Below are positions 34,078 to 45,500 of a stretch of DNA of 61,914 nt, piece by piece. Origin of the DNA: Nostoc sp. LPT (lineage in GTDB: Bacteria > Cyanobacteriota > Cyanobacteriia > Cyanobacteriales > Nostocaceae); NCBI RefSeq assembly GCF_017115165.1, contig NZ_JABXKF010000024.1, positions 1-61,914 on the forward strand, read 5' to 3'. The notes beneath the pieces are model-generated. The model was not told where the DNA came from, made no database searches, and was given only the letters and a program-made list of their open reading frames with translations. Numbering within the stretch: position 1 is the stretch's first letter; each line of letters starts with the position of its first letter. The position numbers and the translations under genes are program-made.

Positions 34078-34965
34078 TCAATTCTGAGGAACAATTTCTT
34101 TAATGATCTCAATAAATGTTTGCAATATAGGTGATGACTCATCTTGTCGCCAGACGGCTGCAAGCTCCACGTTTGCTATTGACGTGTTGAGATTGGTATA
34201 AACAACCCCTGTCCTGTGGATATTACGAATTGATGCAGGAGCAAGGGAAACACCCATACCAGCAGAGACAAGACCGAGTATTGTTTGCTTATGGCTTGCT
34301 TTTTGAACGACTTTAGGACTGAAACCAGCTTGTTGGAATAAACTGATACATAAATCATAGTAGCCGGGTTCTAAATGACGCGACACCAAAATAAAAGATT
34401 CATTGCCTAAGGCGGACAAAGTTAATTCCGGCTTTTTAGCTAGAGGATGAGACTCTGGCAAAACCACCACAAATGGTTCTTGCAGAATCATAGACAAGCT
34501 TAGAGACGCATCATTTACAGGGGGAATCATCAGCCCAAGATGAATTTGACGGTTTTGTAAAGCCTGTACTTGGGCGCTGGTTGTCATTTCCTCTAAATCC
34601 AATTCCACGCTAGGGAAACGCTCTCGAAATATCCGAAGAACTTTCGGCAAAATGCTATAAGTTGCAAAACCAGAGAAACCCACAGCAAGTCGCCCAATTT
34701 CTCCCTGTGCAACAAGTCTTGCCACTTTTATTGCGTGAGATGCTTTATCCAAAACTTGACGCGCTTCGTGCAAAAAAGCTTTTCCTGCTTCTGTAAGCTG
34801 AACCTGACGCTTGGTGCGGTGGAATAGTGAGACACCCAATTCTGCCTCTAATTGGCGTATTTGTTGACTTAGAGGTTGCTGCGCCATATGGAGTCTTTGG
34901 GCTGCTCGACCAAAATGTAATTCTTCTGCAACTGCGACAAAGTAGCGTAAATGCCTTAGCTCCAT
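34078..34965 (-). CDS. LysR-type regulator (IlvY-like position)
   Basis: 295 residues. The N-terminal winged helix (MELRHLRYFVAVAEELHFGR, AAQRLHMAQQPLSQQIRQLE) is followed by a periplasmic-binding-like effector domain (GRLAVGFSGFATYSILPKVL, VVVLPESHPLAKKP). It is close to the CbnR/BenM group. It is divergently transcribed from a ketol-acid reductoisomerase with 114 bp between the starts, the same arrangement as ilvY-ilvC in enterobacteria, where the LysR protein activates ilvC when acetolactate or acetohydroxybutyrate accumulates. Control of the neighbouring gene is therefore likely; the effector is inferred. Confidence 0.92.
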   Translation of the reverse strand: MELRHLRYFVAVAEELHFGRAAQRLHMAQQPLSQQIRQLEAELGVSLFHRTKRQVQLTEAGKAFLHEARQVLDKASHAIKVARLVAQGEIGRLAVGFSGFATYSILPKVLRIFRERFPSVELDLEEMTTSAQVQALQNRQIHLGLMIPPVNDASLSLSMILQEPFVVVLPESHPLAKKPELTLSALGNESFILVSRHLEPGYYDLCISLFQQAGFSPKVVQKASHKQTILGLVSAGMGVSLAPASIRNIHRTGVVYTNLNTSIANVELAAVWRQDESSPILQTFIEIIKEIVPQN

Positions 34966-36558
<1,593 letters not shown>

Positions 36559-36579
36559 ATAGCGAACTTGTTATACCAA

Positions 36580-36987
36580 TTATTGGATGAGATAGCTACG
36601 CCAAATTGATTGAGTGTTTTTACTACCTTTTTCTGGAAGCAGCAATCGCCAAGTTTTACCTTCTTGCTGAATTTGGAGATAAATATCAAAGGTTTTTTTT
36701 GGTTGCGTCAAGCGCCGTTTTGGCAGTTTAACAATCAAGTCGTAGGTTCCCCGAACGCGGAAAGCTGGTAAATTGTCAATCGTCAGGGGTTGTTCCTGGG
36801 TAATTGATAACCGCTTGATTTCAAATCCTTGAAAATCTAAATCCAACTGTTGGCTAAGTTTTTGTTGAGTTTGTTCTAGCCCAAATGCGATCGCTTTTTG
36901 CACTAAATCGCTAGTCGGTAGCAGTCCAATACTGCCACAAGCTGTTACTAGCACCAGCAATATCGCTGTCAAAACTAACCGCACCAT
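36580..36987 (-). CDS. Small lipoprotein
   Basis: 135 residues from the ATG at 36987, chosen because AGGA lies upstream and the signal peptide then begins properly (MVRLVLTAILLVLVTACGS, lipobox VTAC). The frame is open to 37056, but the added residues would mask the signal. The mature part has DLDFQGFEIKRLSITQEQPL and a beta-rich half with TYDLIVKLPKRRL and FDIYLQIQQEGKTWRLLLPE; it resembles small cyanobacterial lipoproteins of unknown role. It is head-to-head with the O-methyltransferase (67 bp). Its C-terminal codons run into an ATACCAATTA-type repeat. Confidence 0.75.
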   Translation of the reverse strand: MVRLVLTAILLVLVTACGSIGLLPTSDLVQKAIAFGLEQTQQKLSQQLDLDFQGFEIKRLSITQEQPLTIDNLPAFRVRGTYDLIVKLPKRRLTQPKKTFDIYLQIQQEGKTWRLLLPEKGSKNTQSIWRSYLIQ

Positions 36988-37054
36988 GTTATTCCTGAGA
37001 TTCCACTTATCAGCGATAGTATAACTGTAGTTTCTCTCAATTCTCTCATCTATC

Positions 37055-37720
37055 ATGCCAAAACAGTCTATAGGTCTTGATAACCAACTCTACAATTATC
37101 TTTTATCTGTTTCGCTACGGGAACCAGAGATTCTTGGGAGGTTGCGCCAAGAAACCGCAAACCATCCCCGCAGTGGAATGCAGATTTCACCAGAACAAGG
37201 GCAGTTTATGAGCCTTCTGGTGCAGTTAATTGCAGCGAAGAAAACCCTAGAAGTTGGAGTATTTACGGGTTATAGCTCACTTTCTGTAGCTTTGGCACTG
37301 CCGGCTGATGGCAAGATTATCGCTTGTGATGTGAGTGAAGAATTTACTGCGATCGCTCGGCGGTATTGGCAAGAAGCTGGAGTTGCTGATAAAATCGATC
37401 TCCGATTGGCACCAGCTTTGGAAACTTTAGATCGGTTATTAGCAACTGGGCAAGCCGAGACTTTTGATTTTGCCTTTATTGATGCTGATAAAGAAAATTC
37501 TGATGGATATTATGAGCGATCGCTGCAATTAGTGCGTCCAGGTGGATTGATTGCGATTGATAATGTTTTATGGTCTGGACAAGTCGCTGACGAGCAAAAT
37601 CAAAATCAAAGCACTCAAGCAATCCGGGCGTTCAACGAGAAGTTACATCATGACGAACGCATTAGCCTCTCCCTTGTCCCCATCGGCGATGGACTTACTT
37701 TAGCAATCAAGCGACCTTAA
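37055..37720 (+). CDS. O-methyltransferase (CCoAOMT type)
   Basis: 221 residues of the class I SAM-dependent, metal-requiring O-methyltransferase family. ISPEQGQFMSLLVQLI and motif I TLEVGVFTGYSSLSVALALP (SAM site) are followed by KIIACDVSEE, the metal ligand motif FDFAFIDADKEN, and GGLIAIDNVLWSG. It probably methylates catechol-like phenolic substrates; the cyanobacterial substrate is unknown. It starts at the ATG 37055 and ends before a bidirectional terminator shared with the convergent SLH gene. Confidence 0.9.
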   Translation: MPKQSIGLDNQLYNYLLSVSLREPEILGRLRQETANHPRSGMQISPEQGQFMSLLVQLIAAKKTLEVGVFTGYSSLSVALALPADGKIIACDVSEEFTAIARRYWQEAGVADKIDLRLAPALETLDRLLATGQAETFDFAFIDADKENSDGYYERSLQLVRPGGLIAIDNVLWSGQVADEQNQNQSTQAIRAFNEKLHHDERISLSLVPIGDGLTLAIKRP

Positions 37721-37730
37721 TACAGCAAGA

Positions 37731-37750
37731 GCGCACAACTAACTGTGCGC
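37731..37750. terminator. Bidirectional hairpin between convergent genes
   Basis: GCGCACA-ACTAAC-TGTGCGC stem-loop placed 10 bp after the O-methyltransferase stop and 29 bp beyond the stop of the leftward SLH gene. T-runs on either side are weak. Confidence 0.55.
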
Positions 37751-37778
37751 CCTTATCACATGTTCTACTTCTATTTAC

Positions 37779-39509
37779 TTAGAAGTTATAGCCAATTCCT
37801 AACTGTAGTCCTACATCAGTATCATCCACAAAAGCAGCATTTACACCACCTGTTAGCGTAAGTTTAGAACCCAGAGGAAGGTCTACACCACCTGTTAACA
37901 GTAATCCAATATCAGTATCAGTATTAGCTTCAATTGCTACACCCGCACCGATGTAAGGAGATATAGCAAAGGTTCTTTCACCCACTGAACCTGCTCTACG
38001 GGGAGAAAAATCTAAAGTCACAGGAACTAGAAATATTGTATCGTCCCCAAAGATCACCGATGGTCGCACTGATATATTGTTTGTCAGACCAAGTTTGCTG
38101 ATCACTGTAAAGTTAGTGTCGCTCAGAGCTGTATCATCGCCGCTCAAACCAATGTTACCACCAACTCCGATATAGCTTCTGCCACCACGAGTACTTCTAC
38201 CTACGTTAACATCAGGTGTTGTACTTCCTGGCGGCTGATTTAACTGACTGATGTTAACATCAGGCGGAATCAGGACTTGGTTAATTGCATGGATAATACC
38301 ATTGCTAGCTTTCACGTCCGCCTGGAGAACTCTGGCATTATTCACCGAGACTTGACTGTTTGCGGAATCGATTTTAACATTTACAGGTCTTCCTTCATCG
38401 GTTGTCAATTCCCCTGTCGAGAGTTGACTAGCAGTTACCGCACCGGGAACCACATGATATCTCAAAATCTTAACTAACGCTTCTCTATTCTCTGGTTGCT
38501 CTAACTGTTGTAAGGTAGCAGCAGGCAAAGCAGCAAATGCGTCATTGGTGGGAGCGAAGACTGTATAAGGGCCTGGCTGTTGAAGAACATCTGCTAGACC
38601 GGCTGTCTTCAATAAAGAAGTCAGAGTTGTAAAAGAACTACTCGATGCTGCCAGAGAAACAATATCAGTACTGACAGGAGTTCCAGCTACAACGTACTGA
38701 CTAGCTGGAAGATTGCTAGCAATAGGTTGTGCCCGTCCTGTTTTAACTAAAGCTTGATATAAAAGTGCTGCTGCTTCAGCACGAGTCAAAGACTGTTGTG
38801 GATTGAGCTGTTTTACATCCGGGTAGTTGACAACAAGATTACCTACTGTCGCTGCTGCCACACTATTAACAGCATATTCCGGGATGGCTGAGGCATCGTT
38901 GTAGAAATTAGTAAGAGTACTTGTATCGCCACCAGTTAAACCTAAGCCATTATTTAAAGCAACAATCCCCTGCACTCTGGGAATTTCTTGATTTGGTCTA
39001 AATACATTCCCAGGATAGCCTGCCAAAAATCCAGTTTCGTAAGCGCTTTGAATTGCAGCAGCTGCCCAGTAGTTAGCAGGAACATCACTAAATCCACCTG
39101 CACTTAATTGCCGAACTCGGTTTTGATTACCGAAAGCTTTTTGAATCAAGGCAGCAAATTCAGCACGAGTTACAGGCTGATTTGGTCTATAAGTGCCATC
39201 AGGAAAGCCACTAATCACGTTATTCTCAGCTAGGGCTTGAATGAAGGGACGCGCCCAATAATCTGAGGAAACATCAGACAGGTTAACTGTTGAGGTAGGC
39301 GATGGTGTTGCAGGTGATGGTGTTGCAGGTGATGGTGTGTCAGATGATGGTGTCGCAGGTGATGGTGTCTCAGGTGATGGTGTCGCAGATGGAACAGGAG
39401 TTTGAGATAAAGCTGGGGCAGAAATTACGATGGGAGTTATTGTAGCAGCTGTCATTCCCAGAACTAGCAAAGTAACCTTTGCTGATGACCAACGAAACAA
39501 ACTAGACAT
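37779..39509 (-). CDS. SLH-fasciclin-beta-barrel outer membrane protein
   Basis: 576 residues. A signal peptide (cleavage near APALSQ) and a Pro/Ser/Thr repeat linker (TPSPATPS units) come first. Three S-layer-homology-like repeats follow (VSSDYWARPFIQALAENNVI, GFPDGTYRPNQPVTRAEFAAL; VPANYWAAAAIQSAYETGFL; and LNPQQSLTRAEAAALLYQAL), then one FAS1/fasciclin domain (FTTLTSLLKTAGLADVL, GPYTVFAPTNDAFAALP, GIIHAINQVLIPP). The last about 140 residues alternate like an eight-stranded outer-membrane barrel and end in Phe (GYNF). SLH binds peptidoglycan-linked polymer, so the protein could tie wall, outer membrane and surface adhesion together. It stands alone. Confidence 0.85.
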   Translation of the reverse strand: MSSLFRWSSAKVTLLVLGMTAATITPIVISAPALSQTPVPSATPSPETPSPATPSSDTPSPATPSPATPSPTSTVNLSDVSSDYWARPFIQALAENNVISGFPDGTYRPNQPVTRAEFAALIQKAFGNQNRVRQLSAGGFSDVPANYWAAAAIQSAYETGFLAGYPGNVFRPNQEIPRVQGIVALNNGLGLTGGDTSTLTNFYNDASAIPEYAVNSVAAATVGNLVVNYPDVKQLNPQQSLTRAEAAALLYQALVKTGRAQPIASNLPASQYVVAGTPVSTDIVSLAASSSSFTTLTSLLKTAGLADVLQQPGPYTVFAPTNDAFAALPAATLQQLEQPENREALVKILRYHVVPGAVTASQLSTGELTTDEGRPVNVKIDSANSQVSVNNARVLQADVKASNGIIHAINQVLIPPDVNISQLNQPPGSTTPDVNVGRSTRGGRSYIGVGGNIGLSGDDTALSDTNFTVISKLGLTNNISVRPSVIFGDDTIFLVPVTLDFSPRRAGSVGERTFAISPYIGAGVAIEANTDTDIGLLLTGGVDLPLGSKLTLTGGVNAAFVDDTDVGLQLGIGYNF

Positions 39510-40247
39510 GGAAATATCCTCTTTTCAATTTCTTGGGTTGACGATTGGAAAATACTGGATCAAGGCTAAGTGAATACAAATATCTAGATGATTATTTGGT
39601 TCGCCTCGATATGGAAACCAGAAATGAAACCTTTTAGCTCTGGAAAATTAAAACGTTGAACATTATGAGTAGCTGCTCTGACATCTCATAACGTTTATCC
39701 TCATGTGCACCACACATAGTATCGAATTCCTATTTTTTTTAAAAAACCGCAGAGCATACGTAAGAATAAGCATGGCTCTTGTGGTAATATAAAATGTTGC
39801 AACAATAAAGAGAATTAATGCAAGTAGGCTATTTTATTCAGTTCTAAAATTGCAGTCAAGCAGTAAATTAATTGGCTTTAATAGCCGTCTCTTTATAATT
39901 GCCGACGAGGGTTAATGCCGTCAAACTCAATGTATCATAATCTTTAGCAATATTTAAGAAATAAAATCAATCTTGGCGATATGGTGTATTGTTAATCTTT
40001 TATCGAGATTATACAACTAACTCAGGGCTGGATTTTGAAGAAAAACTTTCACTCTTTAGATAGTTGTCGTTGAGGGTAAATTTTCAAATACTAAACTGGA
40101 AATTAGCGATCGCAATCAAAAATTTCGAGCCTGATTGCGCCAAGATTTTCGCCTAAGAATTATTTTTTTCCAAAAGACAATTTTATGAAAATGAACCCAA
40201 AGATAAACTAGGGTTTTTAGAAGATGTCTAATCAGTATCAATCTTGC
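39510..40247. other. Intergenic, promoter side of SLH gene
   Basis: About 740 bp, AT-rich, with no coding frame of substance and no repeat family that I recognise. It contains the promoter of the SLH-fasciclin gene (leftward). Confidence 0.4.
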
Positions 40248-40754
40248 TTACAACTCTTCTGGAGGTAAGGCAACAAATCCAGTTTTTAGTCCACGCTTAA
40301 ATCCTGCATTTTCATAGAAGTTCAACGTCTCTTCGCGTTTTGAGCCACTCAGAAGCATCACTTTATAGCACTGTTGCTCCCATGCTAAAGCTAAGGCATA
40401 ATGTAGCACCTGCGTACCCAATCCCTGTTGTCGATAATCGAGATGGGTGACAACATTTTCAATAATGCCGTATGGACGTGCGCCACGCGTCAAGTTGGGA
40501 ACAATGGTTAAATTACATGTTGCTACTAACTGGTTATCAACATCAGCCACAATGTAATACAAGCGGGGATCATGTAAAATCCCATCCCAGATAGATTGTA
40601 AAACATCATCAGCTGGTAGAGGCGCATCAACGGGATTTAGATGATGATATAAAGCCAAAAGTTGGGGAAGTTCGTCGCGTGTAATCAGGCGAACAGTAAT
40701 TATCGGTTTCGACAAAGCTGTATTAGGGTAATTTTTGACAATTTTAAATGTCAA
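40248..40754 (-). CDS. GNAT-family N-acetyltransferase
   Basis: 168 residues; acetyl-CoA-binding GNAT fold with VTHLDYRQQGLGTQVLHYAL (motif A, R/Q-x-x-G-x-G) and a final LLSGSKREETLNFYENAGF. It probably acetylates a small amine or peptide N-terminus; the substrate is unknown. The frame starts with TTG at 40754, 2 bp after the carboxypeptidase stop, so the two are translationally coupled. No better start exists before ITVRLITRDE. It is the last gene of a leftward series 47287-40248. Confidence 0.8.
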   Translation of the reverse strand: MTFKIVKNYPNTALSKPIITVRLITRDELPQLLALYHHLNPVDAPLPADDVLQSIWDGILHDPRLYYIVADVDNQLVATCNLTIVPNLTRGARPYGIIENVVTHLDYRQQGLGTQVLHYALALAWEQQCYKVMLLSGSKREETLNFYENAGFKRGLKTGFVALPPEEL

Positions 40755-40756
40755 AA

Positions 40757-42442
40757 TTATGGGAATGTCAATTCAGTGCGAACAACTCCAGCACGTTCAT
40801 GACGGGCTAGCAATTTAACTGTACTACCTTGAGGCACACGCACCACCCATTCCACCTTTGCCCGATCCTTGGTAGGATCGCTGTGCCGCCTAATGGGAGT
40901 TGAAGGCTTATAGGCTCGTCCCTCTAATTGACCTAACTCTTCACGGGGCTTACCCGTTACTAAAGTTCCCCCAGAAGGTAGTTCAATTTCACAGATACAG
41001 CCCCGCACTAGCTTTTTTTCTAAAGCTTTTTGGGTAACATTAGTGGGCAACCAGCCTGTATTATGCACAACCAATTGCACCCGATAAGTATCGTCACCCA
41101 AGTTATGGACACTGGCATCGTAAATCTCTAAACGAGGAGATATTAACAGATGCCAAACCAGCCATTCTGGGAAGAGGGCTATTTCTTTCTCCAGAAACTC
41201 AGGGGGTGGATTTGTCCAAGCATACATCGTATCCCAGCCGCCTAGTTCAATCTGACCAAGTTGGGGATGCTCGAAGGGATACCAATCTACGTAGCCCTTA
41301 CCTACAAGTTTTTCATCGTTCCAACGCAGCAACTTCAGGTCATCTTCTACAGAGTGTTCTCGCTGCCAATCGATGTATTTATAATCATTAATTCCAGCTT
41401 GGCGCTGCGGACTCCAGACTTCTACTGTCCAGGCAAATAGACCTTGGTATTCATAAGCCCAATCATCGAATGTACCTGTAATTACGGCTTTGGGGTCATA
41501 GCGGAAATCATGAAAGGCGGAGATGGCTGGATATTGGGTAAGTTCAGTACCTTTTGCACCAATGCGTTGATAGGTGCGGAGGTCATTGACCGGGAATTCA
41601 TCATCGCTGAGGTGGGTGTAGGGACGGATGAGAACACCGCTGAAGGTGTGAAAGGCGATCGCTCCTGTAATATTAGGATGTGTAGTGATAAACTCAACAA
41701 GCGATCGCACTTCTGTTTCAGATGTAGGATAGGGGCCAGCCCCCGATTGCTCAGATTCTTGCCGCCACAAAAATGGAAAATTTCGGTTTAAATCTAGCCC
41801 TTCTTTAGAACGCTGAATTTTAATCTCAACTCCGTCATAATTTTCTATATTTCCTTCCGGTAGTACGCGATAATACTGACCACCTGTTTCTGTTGGTTCG
41901 CGTCGCACCAACAGGCGGGGTTCAGTAGGACAGACTTTCCAAGCCCCATTCGCATCGGGGATTCGCATCAGTAAAATGCGACCATCGCCATCGATATCTT
42001 CCATCACTAACCCATCGTTACCTTCCTCATTATGAGGATAGGGACGAGTCCCAGAGCGAATAAATTTCGGTTTGTCAGCCAATGCCAACTCAGCACCATC
42101 AGGGTTAACACGGGGGCAAATGTAGAAGGTGCGGGTATCTAAACAACGGGTAATTTCTGGGTGAGTATCGTAAGCCGTCACTAATGTTTGCAAGAGATAT
42201 AGACAAACACTTGACGGTGCTAATTCAGTGGCGTGAATATTGCCATCAACCCAGAGGGCAGGTTTTTCTTGATGTGCGCCAGTGGCAAAGTTGCTAACTG
42301 TCAATAGCCAGATGTCACGTCCTTCGTAACTCTTGCCAATGCTTTCTATGCGTACTAGTTGGGGAAATTCCTTTGCATAACTGTGTAGAATGCTTGTCAG
42401 TTCTTCATAACGATAGTATTTATCAAACCGAACATCTGGCAT
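40757..42442 (-). CDS. M14-family zinc carboxypeptidase
   Basis: 561 residues from the ATG at 42442 (MPDVRFDKYYRYEEL; five residues longer from 42457). A peptidase M14 domain occupies the first 370 residues, with zinc ligands in DGNIHATE (His, Glu) and AFHTFSG (His), substrate loop GLDLNRNFPFLWR, and catalytic Glu in WTVEVWSP. It is followed by a C-terminal beta-sandwich-like part (DDTYRVQLVVHNTGWLPTNV). No signal peptide is evident, so it may be cytosolic or non-classically exported. It removes C-terminal residues or processes peptides. It lies 91 bp downstream of the TPR-CHAT gene and directly upstream of the GNAT on the same strand. Confidence 0.88.
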   Translation of the reverse strand: MPDVRFDKYYRYEELTSILHSYAKEFPQLVRIESIGKSYEGRDIWLLTVSNFATGAHQEKPALWVDGNIHATELAPSSVCLYLLQTLVTAYDTHPEITRCLDTRTFYICPRVNPDGAELALADKPKFIRSGTRPYPHNEEGNDGLVMEDIDGDGRILLMRIPDANGAWKVCPTEPRLLVRREPTETGGQYYRVLPEGNIENYDGVEIKIQRSKEGLDLNRNFPFLWRQESEQSGAGPYPTSETEVRSLVEFITTHPNITGAIAFHTFSGVLIRPYTHLSDDEFPVNDLRTYQRIGAKGTELTQYPAISAFHDFRYDPKAVITGTFDDWAYEYQGLFAWTVEVWSPQRQAGINDYKYIDWQREHSVEDDLKLLRWNDEKLVGKGYVDWYPFEHPQLGQIELGGWDTMYAWTNPPPEFLEKEIALFPEWLVWHLLISPRLEIYDASVHNLGDDTYRVQLVVHNTGWLPTNVTQKALEKKLVRGCICEIELPSGGTLVTGKPREELGQLEGRAYKPSTPIRRHSDPTKDRAKVEWVVRVPQGSTVKLLARHERAGVVRTELTFP

Positions 42443-42533
42443 AATAAACCTTCCCATTAGGAATTACGTTAACGCAGCGGTAGCGAGTCTGCAAGCTTCA
42501 TTACGAATTACAAATTACGAATTACGAATTATT

Positions 42534-45500
42534 TTAATTCGGCTTACCCATAATCGTGAATGCTGCCCAATAATAAGGATGATTATAAAGATTTTTATCT
42601 GATGCCATTTTACTGTTTCTATATAGTTGTGTTGCTAAATAAGTTTGAATTCTTACTTCTTCAGGATGCAGATTATTCAAGATATCTTCATACCATTTTG
42701 TTAGTTCTCCAGCAGTTAGTTCTTTCAGCCATCGTATTGCTTCAGCTAAAGCAGTAACTGCTGATTTATTAGGCTGTAATCGTCGGTAAAACTCGATCGT
42801 TACCAAGGCACTAGCCGAAGATTCTACACTCCAGAGAGTACTCACTACATGAGGTACGCCCTGACTCACAAAACCACTGACTAAACTCATATATTCGCTG
42901 CTGATAGTGTGGTTGCTAGTACTTAAATTTTCACAGGCAGAGAGGGTAATAAGGTTGTAACTTGCAAGATTTTGTTGGCATATTTCATCGAGAGTAAGTC
43001 TGTCTTCACCTGCCAATGCCAATTCTGACTTTTTAGGTTCAGCTAGATTATTAGTGACATGACCCGTAAAATGCAAGATATTATAATTATCAGATAAGGC
43101 CTTTCCGACAATATTTTTTGTAGCTTCTGCCCCCTGAATTCGTTGGATATTATTGAACATCTGGCTAACAATTTCAGACTCCAGTTTGGCAAATTTCAGG
43201 GTAGGATAACCTGTACTTTCAGGATATTCTACACTGAGCAATAACTTATTTTGCCACTGCCAAATATCCTCAGTTCTGATTGATAAACCTATTTGGGCAC
43301 TAGGTAGATAGGTAAAGCTGAAATTTGATTCCACATTTGGTAACTCTTCTAGTGATGGCGAAGAAAGATGGAAAAGTGTATGAATGGGCAATCTGTACAA
43401 GTCACGGTGAGGAATTAAGACCAGTTGGGTGATGCCTTCGAGTTCCTGTGCAATTGTAGAAATATTCAGAATTTTATACAGTTGCAACAGTTTCTCTTCC
43501 ATATCAACTCGCCAAGAATGCTGACTTTTACTTTCTTTGTCGTGGGCTGTGCTGCGATATTCTTGGTATTGTTGATGCCAATCTTCTAGCCAAATTTCAA
43601 ATTCAATTAGGCGTTGCACTGCTTCGGGTAGAGGCAATTCATTTAGACGGATAACGTCTTCTCCTAAAGGTATTGCCCCAACATCTTGCATGGGTGTAAA
43701 CAGGAGAATTGGTGATGGTGCTTGGTCTTTGAGAATGAAAGTATGTAGGGCAACTGGACTAATATGCCAGTAAATAATTGCTGTTGTGGGATTGAATAGT
43801 TGTTGAATTGCGCCATAATAAGGCGAATATATATTATCATTCCAGCCAGAAAGCAGCCAGTTTAAACAAGCATTTTTACCTTGTTCGGCAATTTCCCAAG
43901 CTTCTACTAAATCACCAGACTCCACAGCTAAATCAACTGCCAATTGATTGAAGCCTGCAAATTTTAGAGCTAGCTGTTTTTTACTTTCGTCTGAGCGAGT
44001 TTCTTCACTCAGTAATTGTCGCAATAAATCTGTCCCACGTTGCAGCAATTCTTGAACTTGTGTGGTTTGTCCCAAACCCATCAACACTTTGCTTAGAGAC
44101 TGCAAAACCTCTAGGTGCAACTGGGGAAAATATTCTAGTGTCAAGGTTAACAGCGCTTGATGGTACTCAGATGCAGCTTTGCGCCAATAATCGCGGGGAC
44201 TGGTATGTTTTTTGCCTTGCTCGTAGTAGGTATTAGCGATCGCAAAATGCAATCTACCCCAACCTTCTGGATGGGTATCTGTCCGCAGATGCTTTAACCC
44301 TTCTTCGTAGCTGGTTAATTTTCCTTCGTAGCCGCCTTGTTGTAAGGTGGGATTTGTCGCTATCAGACTACTCGACAAATTCCGCAATACCTCAGAATCT
44401 ACTAAATTACCGATCGCAGTTCCCCGACCAATCCAAGCTTCCCAATAATCTTGTTTGATTTGCAAAGCGTTGTCATAACAGGCGATCGCTTCGGCAAATT
44501 GTTCTAAATAAAACAGTGCTACTGCCTGATTATACCAAGCTAAGTGGAAGTCGGGTTTAATGGCGATCGCTTGCCGATAGGAGGCGATCGCTTCAGGGCG
44601 GTGTCCTAAGTTATCTAAAGCTATACCTCGGTTGTACCAAGCTAAGTAGAAGTCGGCTTGAACTGAAAGTGCTTTATCCCAGGAGGCGATCGCTTCTGAC
44701 CACCTACCTAAATTAAACAGCACTACACCCCGATCTATCCAAACTTCGTGGTACTCTGGGTCAATTTCTATAGCTCTGTCGTAAGATATAATCGCCTCGG
44801 CAAATTGTTCGCTGACAGCTAGGGCTATGCCTCGGTGATACCAGTTTTCCTGGTCTTCTGGTTCGAGTTGTAGTGCTTGGTCATAACTAGCAATAGCTTC
44901 TGGTAGCCAACCTAATTTCAGCAGTGCCAAACCCTTGCTAGACCACGCTTCTTTGTAGTTTGGCTTGATTTCTATAGCTTTTTCAAAAGAAGCGATCGCT
45001 TCTTCAAAATATCCTAATTCTCCGAGAGTTCCACCCCGGTTGTACCAAGCTTTGTAAAAGTCTGGTTTCAGTTCTACGGCTGTTTGGTAAGAGGCGATGG
45101 CTTCTTCAAAACGTTCTAAATGGAACAGCGTTAAGCCTCGATTAAACCAATATTCTGAGAATCCGGGTTGCAGTTCAATGGCTTGGTCATAAGATGCGAT
45201 CGCGCCTAACAAATCACCTGTTTTCGCTTGGCTTAGACCTTGGTAAAACCACCCTTGAGCGTGGATAATCGGATTATCGTTATTTCGCTCAATAATATCA
45301 GGTGAATTACTGCTTTGAACTGCCAAGTCTGAAGCAAGTTGCTGGACTAAATTGGTACTTTGATCCAATTTTACCCACAACTCATCTAAGGTATTAGCCA
45401 CATTCGGCTCTAAATTCGTCAAAGTGTTATCCCAGGTTTCCACCGAAGAAGACGTTGCTAATTCAGTCTTTTGTCTAGTGGAAAGGAGATTTGCTGGTGT

